Below, piece by piece: positions 11,726 to 19,718 of a stretch of 61,959 bases of DNA. Position 1 is the stretch's first letter. Every line of letters starts with the position of its first letter. The position numbers were made by a program, and so were the translations under genes. The notes under the pieces are model-generated. The model ran no database searches, had not been told where the DNA came from, and was given only the letters and a program-made list of their open reading frames with translations. The DNA is from Reyranellaceae bacterium. GTDB lineage: Bacteria; Pseudomonadota; Alphaproteobacteria; Reyranellales; Reyranellaceae. The stretch spans positions 1 to 61,959 of the forward strand of contig JALHMM010000017.1 of NCBI GenBank assembly GCA_022844045.1, in the 5' to 3' direction.

Positions 11726-12214
11726 CTATTTGAAGTAGCTCGCGGTGGTGATGTACCAGAGGAAGCCGCTGGTGCCGGACTTGTTCTCGGACACCGCGTG
11801 GCTCTGCTGGCGATCCTTGGGCACCGGGCCGGGCATGACGCCGCTCTGCTTGAGCTGGTTGAGCAGCGGGTCGAGCTGGCCCAGTAGCCGGGTGTAGCCC
11901 TCGAGCACCGGGCCCGGATAGATGGTGATAAACTTGCCGGCCTGATCGCCCCGGCACATGTTCTCGTAGGCTTCCTGGGGATAGACCACCTTGTGGTCGA
12001 GGTTGCTGCTCTGCAGCAGCGGCAGCACGGCCTTCGCCACCTTCTCCACATCGCGCGGCTGGGCGGTGACGTGCAGCTTGTAGCCGGCCTGCCAGGGATG
12101 CTCGACGCGCCGGCCGAGGTCGCGTAGCGCCGGCATCCAGTAGGGCATGATCATGCTGTCGATGACGTTGTATCCCCGGGCCCCGGAGGGGAAACCGTAA
12201 ACCGTTACGGACAT
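11726..12214 (-). CDS. Small protein with phosphothreonine-lyase/LanKC-lyase-like motif (copy 1)
   Basis: A 162-aa soluble protein paralogous to the one at 12350-12847. The core reads YKLHVTA (K46, H48), then SNLDHKVVYP (K75), then DQAGKFITIYPG and PGPVPKDRQQ. This order (K-x-H-[VI]-[ST], a distant Lys, G-K-F-I-T-[VI]-Y-P, G-P-x-x-x-D-R) is what I know from the N-terminal lyase region of class III/IV lanthipeptide synthetases and, for K-x-H and the second Lys, from OspF/SpvC phosphothreonine lyases. No kinase or cyclase domain is attached. The assignment rests on motifs by eye. The gene has its own promoter with an operator-like palindrome (12259-12287). Confidence 0.6.
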   Translation of the reverse strand: MSVTVYGFPSGARGYNVIDSMIMPYWMPALRDLGRRVEHPWQAGYKLHVTAQPRDVEKVAKAVLPLLQSSNLDHKVVYPQEAYENMCRGDQAGKFITIYPGPVLEGYTRLLGQLDPLLNQLKQSGVMPGPVPKDRQQSHAVSENKSGTSGFLWYITTASYFK

Positions 12215-12258
12215 TGGGATTTTCCCGAAATGAGAGGGTTTGAGATGGGTCTTTCAAC

Positions 12259-12287
12259 AATATAGTGAGTGAATACTCACATCTCAA
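12259..12287 (-). promoter_or_regulatory. Promoter with operator palindrome in the spacer
   Basis: On the minus strand TTGAGA (12287-12282) and TATATT (12264-12259) are 17 bp apart, a good sigma-70-type promoter about 45 bp upstream of the ATG at 12214. The spacer contains the perfect inverted repeat GTGAGT-N4-ACTCAC (12265-12280). A TetR-type repressor bound there would block polymerase. No regulator gene is adjacent. Confidence 0.6.
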
Positions 12288-12349
12288 GTGCGATTACAGG
12301 TCATAGCGATCGCGTCGCAGGCCGAGTCGGCGCCGTTATCGGCGGCCCA

Positions 12350-12847
12350 TCACCCGCTGAAGCTGTCGACGTCGACGAAGGAAAGCATGCGCGAGCCGCC
12401 GAGTTGTTGCTCCGACCGCGTGTAGCCGCTTTGGCGGTCGAGCGGCCGCGGCCCGGGCCTAATCCTTCCAGCCATCGCCAGCGGCTCGAGCACCACCTCG
12501 AGCGCGCGGGTGATGGTGAGGTATTCATTCATCATGTGCCCGGAATAGATGGTGATGAGCTTCCCAGCCTGCTGGCCCCGGTTCAGCCTGCGGTAGGCCT
12601 CGAGCGGATAGACCACCTTGTGCTTGGTACCCAGCCGCTGCAGCACCGGCAGCGCCGCCCGCGCCGTCGCCTCGGCGGTCTCGTCGCTGGCCGAGATGTG
12701 CAACTTGCGTCCGCCGTCATAGGGGAACGGCCAGTTCACGATATGGCCGACCATGGCCGCTGTGGGCATCCAGTAGAGCATGATCGTGCTGTCGATCACG
12801 TTGTAACCGTTGGGACCGATTGGGAACCCGTAGACCGTGATGTCCAT
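12350..12847 (-). CDS. Small protein with phosphothreonine-lyase/LanKC-lyase-like motif (copy 2)
   Basis: A 165-aa paralogue of the 11726-12214 product. Both start with a [TV]VYGFP...GYNVIDS...YWMP block and keep the lyase-like motif: RKLHISA (K48, H50), TKHKVVYP (K77), QQAGKLITIYSG and PGPRPLDRQSGY. A good ribosome site (GGGAGG) precedes the ATG at 12847. The gap to the downstream copy contains that copy's regulated promoter, so the two can be expressed separately. Function unknown; the motif match is by eye. Confidence 0.6.
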   Translation of the reverse strand: MDITVYGFPIGPNGYNVIDSTIMLYWMPTAAMVGHIVNWPFPYDGGRKLHISASDETAEATARAALPVLQRLGTKHKVVYPLEAYRRLNRGQQAGKLITIYSGHMMNEYLTITRALEVVLEPLAMAGRIRPGPRPLDRQSGYTRSEQQLGGSRMLSFVDVDSFSG

Positions 12848-12951
12848 CGCGAACCTCCCGCCTCGCGTGAGCGAGCCGGGTCACCATGCGCCCAACCAAA
12901 ACAGGGTGCTGTTACGCCGGGAACAGTTGGCGAGGAGCTTAGGCTCACACG

Positions 12952-13800
12952 TCAGAGGCCGTAGCGCCCCCACAGCGCCCGCTGCTCGGCGACCTCCAGC
13001 GCATCCTGGGCCAGGGAGACCGAGGTCAGCCCCAGCATGCGGCGCAGGAAGCCGGGCTGGCGCTCGCCGATCAGCGGCAGGCGGACCTTCTTGCCATAAC
13101 GCTCCTGCAGCACGTCCCGTAGATGGCCCAGCCCGTCGACCAGGCCGAGTTCCAGCCCGCGCTTGCCGGTCCAGAACTCGCCCTGAAACAGGGTGGCGTC
13201 ATCGCCCTTCAGCCGATCCCCCCGACGCTCACGCACCCAATCCTTGAAGGTGGTGTGCATCTCGTCCTGCAGCCGGCGCAGCTTGGCGACGTCCTCGGGA
13301 TCCTCGGGCTGAAAGGGATCGAGCATCGCCTTGTTCTCGCCTGCGGTATGGACGCGGCGCTCGACGCCCAGCCGCTCCAGCGCCTTGGTGAAACCGAAGC
13401 CGGCGGAGATCACGCCGATCGAGCCGACGATCGAGGAGGCATCGACGTGGATATCGTCGCCGGCGCAGGCCAGCCAGTAACCGCCCGAGGCCGCGACATC
13501 CTCGACGAAGATGTGCACCGATAGCTTCTTCTCATCGGCCAGAGTCCGGATGCGCCGCGCGATCAGCGCCGACTGCACCGGCGAGCCGCCGGGCGAATTG
13601 ATGATCAGCGCCACCGCCTTCGCCCCGCTCAACGAGAAAGCGCGCTGCAAGCGCGGCGCCACTGATGCGAGCGACAGCACGGGACCGAAGCCGCCGCGCG
13701 CGGCGATCACGCCAGACAGCCGCACCACGGGCACGATCGCGGGCGCACGGACGCCGAGCAACGGAATGCGGGCCAGCGCCCCGCGCAATCTTTCAAACAT
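12952..13800 (-). CDS. S49-family (SppA/SohB-like) serine protease
   Basis: A 282-aa single-domain S49 peptidase. Strand and oxyanion motif INSPGGSPVQS is near residue 68, the nucleophile Ser105 lies in EDVAASGGYWLACAGD, and Lys157 in AGENKAMLDPF is the likely general base. Members cleave residual signal peptides or membrane fragments; this short version has little hydrophobic N-terminal sequence and may be cytosolic or peripheral. Its position between a TrmN6-like gene and glyQ is common in alphaproteobacteria. Confidence 0.88.
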   Translation of the reverse strand: MFERLRGALARIPLLGVRAPAIVPVVRLSGVIAARGGFGPVLSLASVAPRLQRAFSLSGAKAVALIINSPGGSPVQSALIARRIRTLADEKKLSVHIFVEDVAASGGYWLACAGDDIHVDASSIVGSIGVISAGFGFTKALERLGVERRVHTAGENKAMLDPFQPEDPEDVAKLRRLQDEMHTTFKDWVRERRGDRLKGDDATLFQGEFWTGKRGLELGLVDGLGHLRDVLQERYGKKVRLPLIGERQPGFLRRMLGLTSVSLAQDALEVAEQRALWGRYGL

Positions 13801-13865
13801 GCGGCATCATATGTCGGGTGTGCCGCGCACAGTGCAAGGGGGCGGCTGCCGTCATCCCATCACTC

Positions 13866-13932
13866 CTGTCATCCCGAGCGTAACGAGGGATTTCGAATGA
13901 GCCTAGATCCCTCGCTACGCTCGGGATGACAG
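13866..13932. repeat. Long inverted repeat, CTGTCATCCCGAGCG type
   Basis: Arms of about 26 bp (CTGTCATCCCGAGCGtaacg and complement) around a short centre, the same family as 1424-1492. It overlaps the 3' end of the methyltransferase gene, whose last residues (SLSSRA) it encodes, and probably works as its terminator. Confidence 0.8.
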
Positions 13933-14673
13933 CGAGAGCGCCGCCGCATCGCGCAGGACGGCTTCGGCCTCCGCCGTGTACTTGCCCTCCCCGCCATGCA
14001 TCGCCAGCCCGGGCAGTAGCTTCGCCGGCCCGGCCACACCCTTGCGCGCACGCACGATCACGCGCCGCGCCGGCTCGCCCAACCCGGGCCACAGCGGCAG
14101 CACGGTGATCTCGCCCGTCTTGCCGTGCAGCGCCGCCAGTACGGCGGGCAGCCGGTCGGCGCGCTGCACCAGGGTGAGCGTGCCGCGCGAACGCAGCCGC
14201 GCCAGGCAGCGCACGATCCAGCCTTCCAGGTCGAGCGCTGATTCGCGGTTGGCCTTGTCGACCGCGTCGTCGGGTGACGGCGTGCCGGCGCCGGCGTCCA
14301 TGTAGGGAGGATTGCTCATGACCTGGTCGAACGGCCGCTCCAGCAGCGCGACCGGCGGCCGCGCAAGGTCGCCATCGACGACGGCGTACCGACCGTGCGC
14401 GCCATTGCGCGCGATGTTCTCGCGCGCCAACGCGGCGTACTCCGGCTGCGCCTCCACGCCCACAACCTCGAATGGCGTGTCACCGGCGCGCGCCAGCAGG
14501 CACAACCCAACGGCCCCGGCACCACAGCCGGCATCTAGGATGCGCTCCCCTGCCCTCGGCGCCACGGCGGCGGCCAGCAGCACCGCGTCGATCGACACGC
14601 GATAGCCGGCACGCGGCTGCCACAGCGCCACGCGGCCACCCAGGAGGGAGTCGTCGGTTCGGTCGATCGTCAC
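13915..14673 (-). CDS. TrmN6-like methyltransferase
   Basis: A 252-aa Rossmann-fold SAM methyltransferase. Motif I is ILDAGCGAGAVGLCLL, the catalytic N-P-P-Y of N6-adenine and N5-glutamine methyltransferases is present as VMSNPPYMDAG, and the N-terminus LLGGRVALWQPRAGYRVSIDAVLLAA matches the TrmN6/YfiC group that methylates A37 of tRNA1(Val). The C-terminal residues run into a palindromic repeat, so the true end may have been altered by repeat insertion. tRNA substrate is inferred from family. Confidence 0.85.
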   Translation of the reverse strand: MTIDRTDDSLLGGRVALWQPRAGYRVSIDAVLLAAAVAPRAGERILDAGCGAGAVGLCLLARAGDTPFEVVGVEAQPEYAALARENIARNGAHGRYAVVDGDLARPPVALLERPFDQVMSNPPYMDAGAGTPSPDDAVDKANRESALDLEGWIVRCLARLRSRGTLTLVQRADRLPAVLAALHGKTGEITVLPLWPGLGEPARRVIVRARKGVAGPAKLLPGLAMHGGEGKYTAEAEAVLRDAAALSLSSRA

Positions 14674-14689
14674 GACCGAGCCTCTTACT

Positions 14690-14809
14690 CCCTCTCCCCG
14701 CCGGCGGGGAGAGGGTTGGGGGTGAGGGGCTGAATCAGGTGACGCACCACCACCCTAGGCAACCTTCGCCTCCCCCTCAGCCCGCCCCTCTCCCCGCGCG
14801 CGGGGAGAG
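14690..14809. repeat. Two CTCTCCCC/GGGGAGAG palindromes between divergent genes
   Basis: Two copies of the short palindrome, at 14690-14715 and 14788-14809, in the divergent region between the methyltransferase and the prenyl synthase. They could make one larger cruciform. Promoters for both genes must lie in or beside this 248-bp stretch (14674-14921); I could not place them. Confidence 0.7.
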
Positions 14810-14921
14810 AGGGAAAGAGGTAAATCGTCATCCGCGACAACGGGCCGATTGCGCCCACCGCGCATTGCGCCAACATCAGCACCGGGCGACACGTCGCCCA
14901 AGCAAGAACCGGGGACCTATC

Positions 14922-15944
14922 ATGGCTGTGGTTGTAACCCTCGACGAGAAGCGGCGCAGGGGGCCGGGCCCGAGCCTCGAGCCGCTGCTGGCGCTGTGCG
15001 CTCAGGATCTCGAGCGCGTCAACCGCGTGATCACGGGCGGCATGCAATCCTCCGTCGCCTTGATCCCCCGGCTCGCCGACCACCTGGTCAACGCTGGCGG
15101 CAAGCGTATGCGGCCGCTGCTGACCATCGCCGCCGCCCAGCTCTGCGACTACCGCGGCGAGCACCACATCAAGCTCGCCGCCTGCGTCGAGTTCATCCAC
15201 TCCGCCACCCTGCTGCACGACGACGTGGTCGACGGCAGCGGCCTGCGCCGCGGCAAGCCGGCGGCAAACTCTGTGTGGGGAAACAAGGCCAGCGTCCTGG
15301 TCGGCGACTTCCTCTTCACCCGCGCTTTCGAGCTGATGGTCGAGGTCGGCTCGATCGACGTTCTGGGCATCCTCAGCAACGCCTCCAGCGTGATCGCGGA
15401 GGGCGAGGTGCTGCAGCTCACCATCGCCAACGACATCTCGGTCGGCGAAGGCGTCTACATGGACGTCATCAAGGCCAAGACCGCCAAGCTCTTCGCCGCC
15501 GCCGCCGAAGTCTCGCCGGTGATCGCCGGCCGTCCGGCGCCTGAGCGCGTGGCGCTGGCCGCCTACGGCATGAACCTCGGCATCGCTTTCCAGCTCGTCG
15601 ACGACGCGCTCGATTACGGCGGCACCGCCGCCAAGCTCGGCAAGGCGGTGGGCGACGATTTCCGCGAGGGCAAGGTGACCTTGCCGGTGATCCTCGCCTT
15701 CCTGCGCGGCGAGCCCGAGGAGCGCGCCTTCTGGAAGCGCGTCATGGAGAAGCTCGAGCAGACCGACGATGATCTGCAGCAGGCGCTGGCGCTGTTGCAG
15801 AAGCACAACGCGCTGGCCGATACGCTGGACCGCGCGCGACACTACGGGGCGATGGCGCGGGACGCGCTGGGGTTGTTCGCGGATAGTCCGGTGAAGCGGG
15901 CGATGTTGGAGGCGATCGACTTTGCGATCGAGCGGGCGCATTGA
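14922..15944 (+). CDS. ispB: Polyprenyl (octaprenyl/decaprenyl-type) diphosphate synthase
   Basis: A 340-aa trans-prenyltransferase making the side chain of ubiquinone. First Asp-rich motif LLHDDVVDGSGLRRGKPAAN, second motif FQLVDDALDYGG, and the KTAKLFAAAAE helix are all present. The ATG at 14922 is preferred over upstream starts since the conserved region begins MAVVVTLDEKRRRG and gives normal length. The last 361 bp are present again, with about 12 mismatches and a 1-nt deletion, at 22081-22440. The stop is followed by lower-GC island DNA, while the second copy is followed directly by the TPR gene. Confidence 0.95.
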   Translation: MAVVVTLDEKRRRGPGPSLEPLLALCAQDLERVNRVITGGMQSSVALIPRLADHLVNAGGKRMRPLLTIAAAQLCDYRGEHHIKLAACVEFIHSATLLHDDVVDGSGLRRGKPAANSVWGNKASVLVGDFLFTRAFELMVEVGSIDVLGILSNASSVIAEGEVLQLTIANDISVGEGVYMDVIKAKTAKLFAAAAEVSPVIAGRPAPERVALAAYGMNLGIAFQLVDDALDYGGTAAKLGKAVGDDFREGKVTLPVILAFLRGEPEERAFWKRVMEKLEQTDDDLQQALALLQKHNALADTLDRARHYGAMARDALGLFADSPVKRAMLEAIDFAIERAH

Positions 15945-16213
15945 GGCCCACTAAAACTGGACAGGTGTACAGCTTTCGAAATGGACCAACTGGAAATCGC
16001 CGCATCTGGCGCAGCGCTATACAAGCTACTTTAGTTCACTGATTACATTGTTGATTGGTTATTTCTTGCTCAACTGCGCAAACCAAACTCGACTGGGCGC
16101 ACCCCGCGAGGAGACAGCGTCTGACTTTAGAATCCCGCAAGGTGTTTCGGTTAAGCTTATTCCAAGTAGAATCCCGCCGCCGCTCGACACGGGCACCAAA
16201 TACTCGATTCGAT

Positions 16214-17266
16214 CTACAAGGGCGCCGGATGTCCAACAAGATCCGAATAGGCTATCGAATCGGCTGGTACGCCATAGTGATCCAAAATTCCTTCGAAGAA
16301 GCCGTTGAAAACGCGCACTGTTCCGCTGACACTCTGAAGTACCCGGCGGGCTTCGCTGGGTTTCATGAGACCTTGCCGCCGCAAGTACCCTTCCAAGACA
16401 ATCTGATCGTGGCTTGCAGCCACATCGATCTCGGCATGCGCGCCAACTGCACGAATTACCGCAGCTGCGGAAGGATACATCCTGGCAAACATAGCGAACT
16501 GGCTCCGAACTTGGCTCAGAGTTTGACCCTCGCGCGGTGAATGCAGCACTCCATAACAGCCGAGGTATGCCAAGGTATCGCAACGACCAAGCTCGGACAT
16601 GAAGTCTATCAGCCTTCGCGTGCTCGGAAGAGGTGGAGTTGATAACACCTTCTCGCGCGCTACACCTGAGGCGGCGAGTCCTTCGAGAAATATCTCACCA
16701 TGGCCGCACTCCTCCGAGAAATGCCGCTGCAACTCAGCCGTGACGTCCGGCAGATCGCAGTGCACTACAGCCAATTCGTTGTGTTCATCGGCCCCGACCG
16801 TTCGATGATAAAACTGCTCGCACCAACCCAACACCAATCTCGTTGACGCCCTTCCCGACAGCAGCAGCGACCAAAATGGCGCCGCGAAAACATCTTTCGC
16901 CCAGCCGTCGCAGAATCGATAGTATTCAGATAGTTGCTCATCAACTCCATGCGCGCAAATAAGACCTGATGCATCCCAGAGCGCGCCACTGGAGACAGCA
17001 GGCTGCATAACCTCCAAGAGGGACTTCCACGGCGCACCTAGCTCATTCCGCAGTTCGGTGACCGTTCGGCCAGGAGTCTCGCATCGCGATATCATGCGCT
17101 GAGCGAGATCTGCATTTGATCGACCATACTCAACAATGGCATCCGGCGTCTCAATCACGAATGCAGATGGCCCGCGCGTTATCCTTGCATGAGGAGACAG
17201 GACGGGCATGCTTTGGCCGTTCGGCAACCACGCCTCGTCGAGCATCAACCGGGACTCTGATGACAT
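16214..17266 (-). CDS. Winged-helix/RRE-like domain plus heme-oxygenase-like di-iron protein (HDO3)
   Basis: A 350-aa protein, last gene of the island operon, 2 bp after the aminotransferase. Residues 30-100 look like the small beta/winged-helix N-terminal domain also seen in HDO1 and HDO2; residues 115-335 are a heme-oxygenase-like alpha bundle. Conserved metal-site motifs: GWCEQFYH (Q151, H154), RHFSEECGHG (H182, E185, E186, H189) and HAEIDVAASH (H277, D281, H286). Where HDO1 and HDO2 have a Glu ligand (E-x-x-H) this one has Gln151, so its iron site may be altered or its role structural. The family (iron-containing redox enzymes) does O2-dependent C-H, C-C or N-oxygenation chemistry; substrate unknown. 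Confidence 0.75.
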   Translation of the reverse strand: MSSESRLMLDEAWLPNGQSMPVLSPHARITRGPSAFVIETPDAIVEYGRSNADLAQRMISRCETPGRTVTELRNELGAPWKSLLEVMQPAVSSGALWDASGLICAHGVDEQLSEYYRFCDGWAKDVFAAPFWSLLLSGRASTRLVLGWCEQFYHRTVGADEHNELAVVHCDLPDVTAELQRHFSEECGHGEIFLEGLAASGVAREKVLSTPPLPSTRRLIDFMSELGRCDTLAYLGCYGVLHSPREGQTLSQVRSQFAMFARMYPSAAAVIRAVGAHAEIDVAASHDQIVLEGYLRRQGLMKPSEARRVLQSVSGTVRVFNGFFEGILDHYGVPADSIAYSDLVGHPAPL

Positions 17267-17268
17267 CG

Positions 17269-18714
17269 CTACGCCTTCGCCGTAGGCTCACCCGCCGCAT
17301 CGGCCAGCGGCAAGTCACATCCCGCGAACACCCTCGCGCGACATGCGCAGGTCGCGTTGAAGCATGTCTTGGCACACACGTTCGCAACAAAAGGGGCGCC
17401 AGCACCGAGATTTACGATGGCTTCAAAGGCTCGATCGAAGCGCGCCACGGCATCTTCAATCACCGCCGGGCAATGAGCTTGAGATATCCAGCCGTGGGAT
17501 GCATGCATATCAATCCCGGCGATCAAAAGCTGGCGCCTCAGCTCCGAATGAGCCGCTTGTTGCTCCGCGATAAGCGCGAACGACTCGCGTGATGGCTCTG
17601 GCTCGATGCCCGCAGCAGTGGCACCAAGCAGCACATGGACAGTCGAGCTATTCTGAAACATTCGGACGTCAAGACCCCGTGCCTCGGCTGCAGCATTGAC
17701 CCCAGCACAAAGCAACGCTGCGCTGCCCTCGGCCATGCGCTGAGGCACACCGTCTCTCGCACGGTGCAATGTAACCAAACCGGCGGCAGCGCTTGGTGGA
17801 AACCCGTTGAATGTTCCAGCGTGTATGATCGGCAAACGGCCATCGGCTAGCTTCGATCCTCCCGCAAAAACCGACATCACCTCTTTGAGGCCAGCCAGCG
17901 CCCCTCCCGGCATTCCGCCCGCCATGATTTTCGCGAGAACTGTAAGATCCGGCCTCACACCCGCTAGGGCTTGGACGCCTCCCGGCGAATACCGAAAGCC
18001 ACTAATGACTTCGTCAAACACAAGCAATGTGCGCCTCCGCTCGGTGAGCTCGCGCAGTCGCGCCAGGAAAGACGTTGACCAGGGCAAAGCACCACTCCCA
18101 CCTCCTCCAGGCTCGATAAAAACTGCCGCGACATCACCCGCTGAAAGCCGCTCTTCGACGGCATCCAGATCATCGAACGCCATGACCGCAATATCCCCTC
18201 CAGCGTCCTCCGGAAGCCCGATACTCCGCCCATCCACCAGGCCGGTAAGTAGGTTTTCAATCCAACCATGGTAATGCCCACCAAGCCTTACGATGGTCGA
18301 TCTACCCGTAAACGCCCTAGCAACCCTGAATGCCAGATGCGCCGCCTCAGATCCTGACGCGGTGAAGCGAACTCGCTCCGCAGACGGAACAAGGGCGCAT
18401 ATTGCTTCCGCCCATTCAATCATCGGCAGTGTCAACCCTGACAGATGAGTTGCTTGGGCAGCTTGGCGGCACAGCGCGTCAACGACCTCATCGTCGCCAT
18501 GACCGAGCAACAGCGAGCCGTGCCCCATCCAAAGGTCGACGTACGACCGACCATCGACATCATGCTTGTACGCGCCTTTGGCGGACACGAATATGGGCGC
18601 GAACGGGTTCAAGCGCCAACTATCGTGCCCCGTTGCGCCCGCAAGAACTTGTTGCACACGATGATGCAGTTCGGCCGAGTGAGGCAGCGCGCTCCTATAG
18701 TTCTCCGCCGTCAT
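17269..18714 (-). CDS. Class III PLP aminotransferase (GSA-aminomutase-like) with Cys-rich tail
   Basis: A 481-aa fold-type I PLP enzyme close to glutamate-1-semialdehyde 2,1-aminomutase. Seen: phosphate-binding GSEAAH (121-126), GGHYHGW near 145, PLP-ring Asp234 in FDEVISGFR, and Schiff-base Lys262 in LAKIMAGGMPGGALAG. It is longer than HemL, and the extra C-terminus holds five cysteines (C447, C451, C456, C458, C466), possibly a metal or Fe-S site. No tetrapyrrole genes are nearby, so it is probably a specialised aminotransferase or aminomutase acting with the three HDO proteins. Its ATG overlaps the HDO2 stop (ATGA). Confidence 0.85.
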   Translation of the reverse strand: MTAENYRSALPHSAELHHRVQQVLAGATGHDSWRLNPFAPIFVSAKGAYKHDVDGRSYVDLWMGHGSLLLGHGDDEVVDALCRQAAQATHLSGLTLPMIEWAEAICALVPSAERVRFTASGSEAAHLAFRVARAFTGRSTIVRLGGHYHGWIENLLTGLVDGRSIGLPEDAGGDIAVMAFDDLDAVEERLSAGDVAAVFIEPGGGGSGALPWSTSFLARLRELTERRRTLLVFDEVISGFRYSPGGVQALAGVRPDLTVLAKIMAGGMPGGALAGLKEVMSVFAGGSKLADGRLPIIHAGTFNGFPPSAAAGLVTLHRARDGVPQRMAEGSAALLCAGVNAAAEARGLDVRMFQNSSTVHVLLGATAAGIEPEPSRESFALIAEQQAAHSELRRQLLIAGIDMHASHGWISQAHCPAVIEDAVARFDRAFEAIVNLGAGAPFVANVCAKTCFNATCACRARVFAGCDLPLADAAGEPTAKA

Positions 18715-19718
18715 CGGTGAGTTACTCCTACCGACCGCCGCGGGACCGTAGCGTTCACTGCGCCGTAAGCGTGGAGAATGCCTTCAAAAAAGACGACAAA
18801 ACACTCGGATACCGTTCGCGCGGCCTCGAGAGCGCGCTGTCGTCCCGTGATAGTTACACCACCGGCGCGCACCAAGGCTTCAAACATCGTGGCTTCATGG
18901 CCAAGATCGATGTCGACAAGTGCGTGTCTTTCCATTGCGGAGAACAAAGGGATCGCTGCCGGATACAGGCGCTTCAGCGAGGCGTAGAATGCCGACACCT
19001 GATTCCGATCTCCCGGCTTTCGCGAGGGCTGCATCACCACAAAGGAAGCCGCATACGTTAGCGATCCTTCTATTGCAAACTCGTTAAGCTGATTGATGAG
19101 TGCACGTGTCGTGGCCAATGGCGGCGCCCGAAGTACGCGATCGAGATTGAGCCCACTGTCTGCCAGACCCTGATAGAACATCGTCGAATGGTGAGCTTCT
19201 TCAACGTAGTGTTTGGCGAACGCCTCTCTTAGTTCAGAGCCATCTCGGCTGTAAGCGACCCCCAGAGGCATGTACTCGTTAGCGGCCTCTACGAAGTGTG
19301 CGAACTCAATTCCCCATCCGAACACCAGCGACATCGGTGCGGTTCCGCCCAAGAGCGTGCGCCAAAATGGTGATGCGTAGGTGCCACGGGCGAGAATCTG
19401 GCATTGGTGAAACAATGCATCGAGAAACTCCGCGTCAGAGGCGGCCTCAAGACAGGATGCGACATCAAAAAACACGCCCTCGGCGGCAAGCTCCTCAAGC
19501 GTCAAACACAAGGGACCGAGCGGCACTCCCAGTTCACGCGCTATATCGACGAGAGTTCGAAAGCCGTCAGATCGCTCGAGGACGTCGAATACTGGCTTAG
19601 CAAGCGTAGATACTTCCAGTTCAACCTCGGATGTTTCGATGATCAGTTTCCCTTCGCTAAGCTGCATAGTCGCATCTGACGCCAGCAGAAGTGAGGAACC
19701 GGGACCTATCGCAGTCAT
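18711..19718 (-). CDS. Winged-helix/RRE-like domain plus heme-oxygenase-like di-iron protein (HDO2)
   Basis: A 335-aa protein when started at the ATG at 19718, which overlaps the HDO1 stop as ATGA; a longer reading to 19811 would overlap HDO1 by about 100 bp and is less likely. Residues 20-85 (KLIIETSEVELEVSTLAKP, then RTLVDIARELG) resemble the winged-helix peptide-recognition domain of RiPP enzymes. The C-terminal bundle has the full set of ligands: GWGIEFAH (E138, H141), KHYVEEAHHS (H170, E173, E174, H177) and HALVDIDLGH (H265, D269, H274). Likely an O2-using di-iron oxidase or oxygenase. Coupled translation points to a multi-enzyme complex. Confidence 0.78.
   Translation of the reverse strand: MTAIGPGSSLLLASDATMQLSEGKLIIETSEVELEVSTLAKPVFDVLERSDGFRTLVDIARELGVPLGPLCLTLEELAAEGVFFDVASCLEAASDAEFLDALFHQCQILARGTYASPFWRTLLGGTAPMSLVFGWGIEFAHFVEAANEYMPLGVAYSRDGSELREAFAKHYVEEAHHSTMFYQGLADSGLNLDRVLRAPPLATTRALINQLNEFAIEGSLTYAASFVVMQPSRKPGDRNQVSAFYASLKRLYPAAIPLFSAMERHALVDIDLGHEATMFEALVRAGGVTITGRQRALEAARTVSECFVVFFEGILHAYGAVNATVPRRSVGVTHR

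Noticed and set aside
15945..16213. Possible insertion-sequence end (CCCACTAAAACTGGACA) just after ispB
   Set aside because: No matching second end and no transposase fragment could be read in any frame; kept only as a note in the island entry.
17269..18714. PLP enzyme as housekeeping HemL for tetrapyrrole synthesis
   Set aside because: It is longer, has a Cys-rich tail and is translationally coupled to HDO genes in an island; alphaproteobacteria normally make 5-aminolevulinate by the HemA (Shemin) route.
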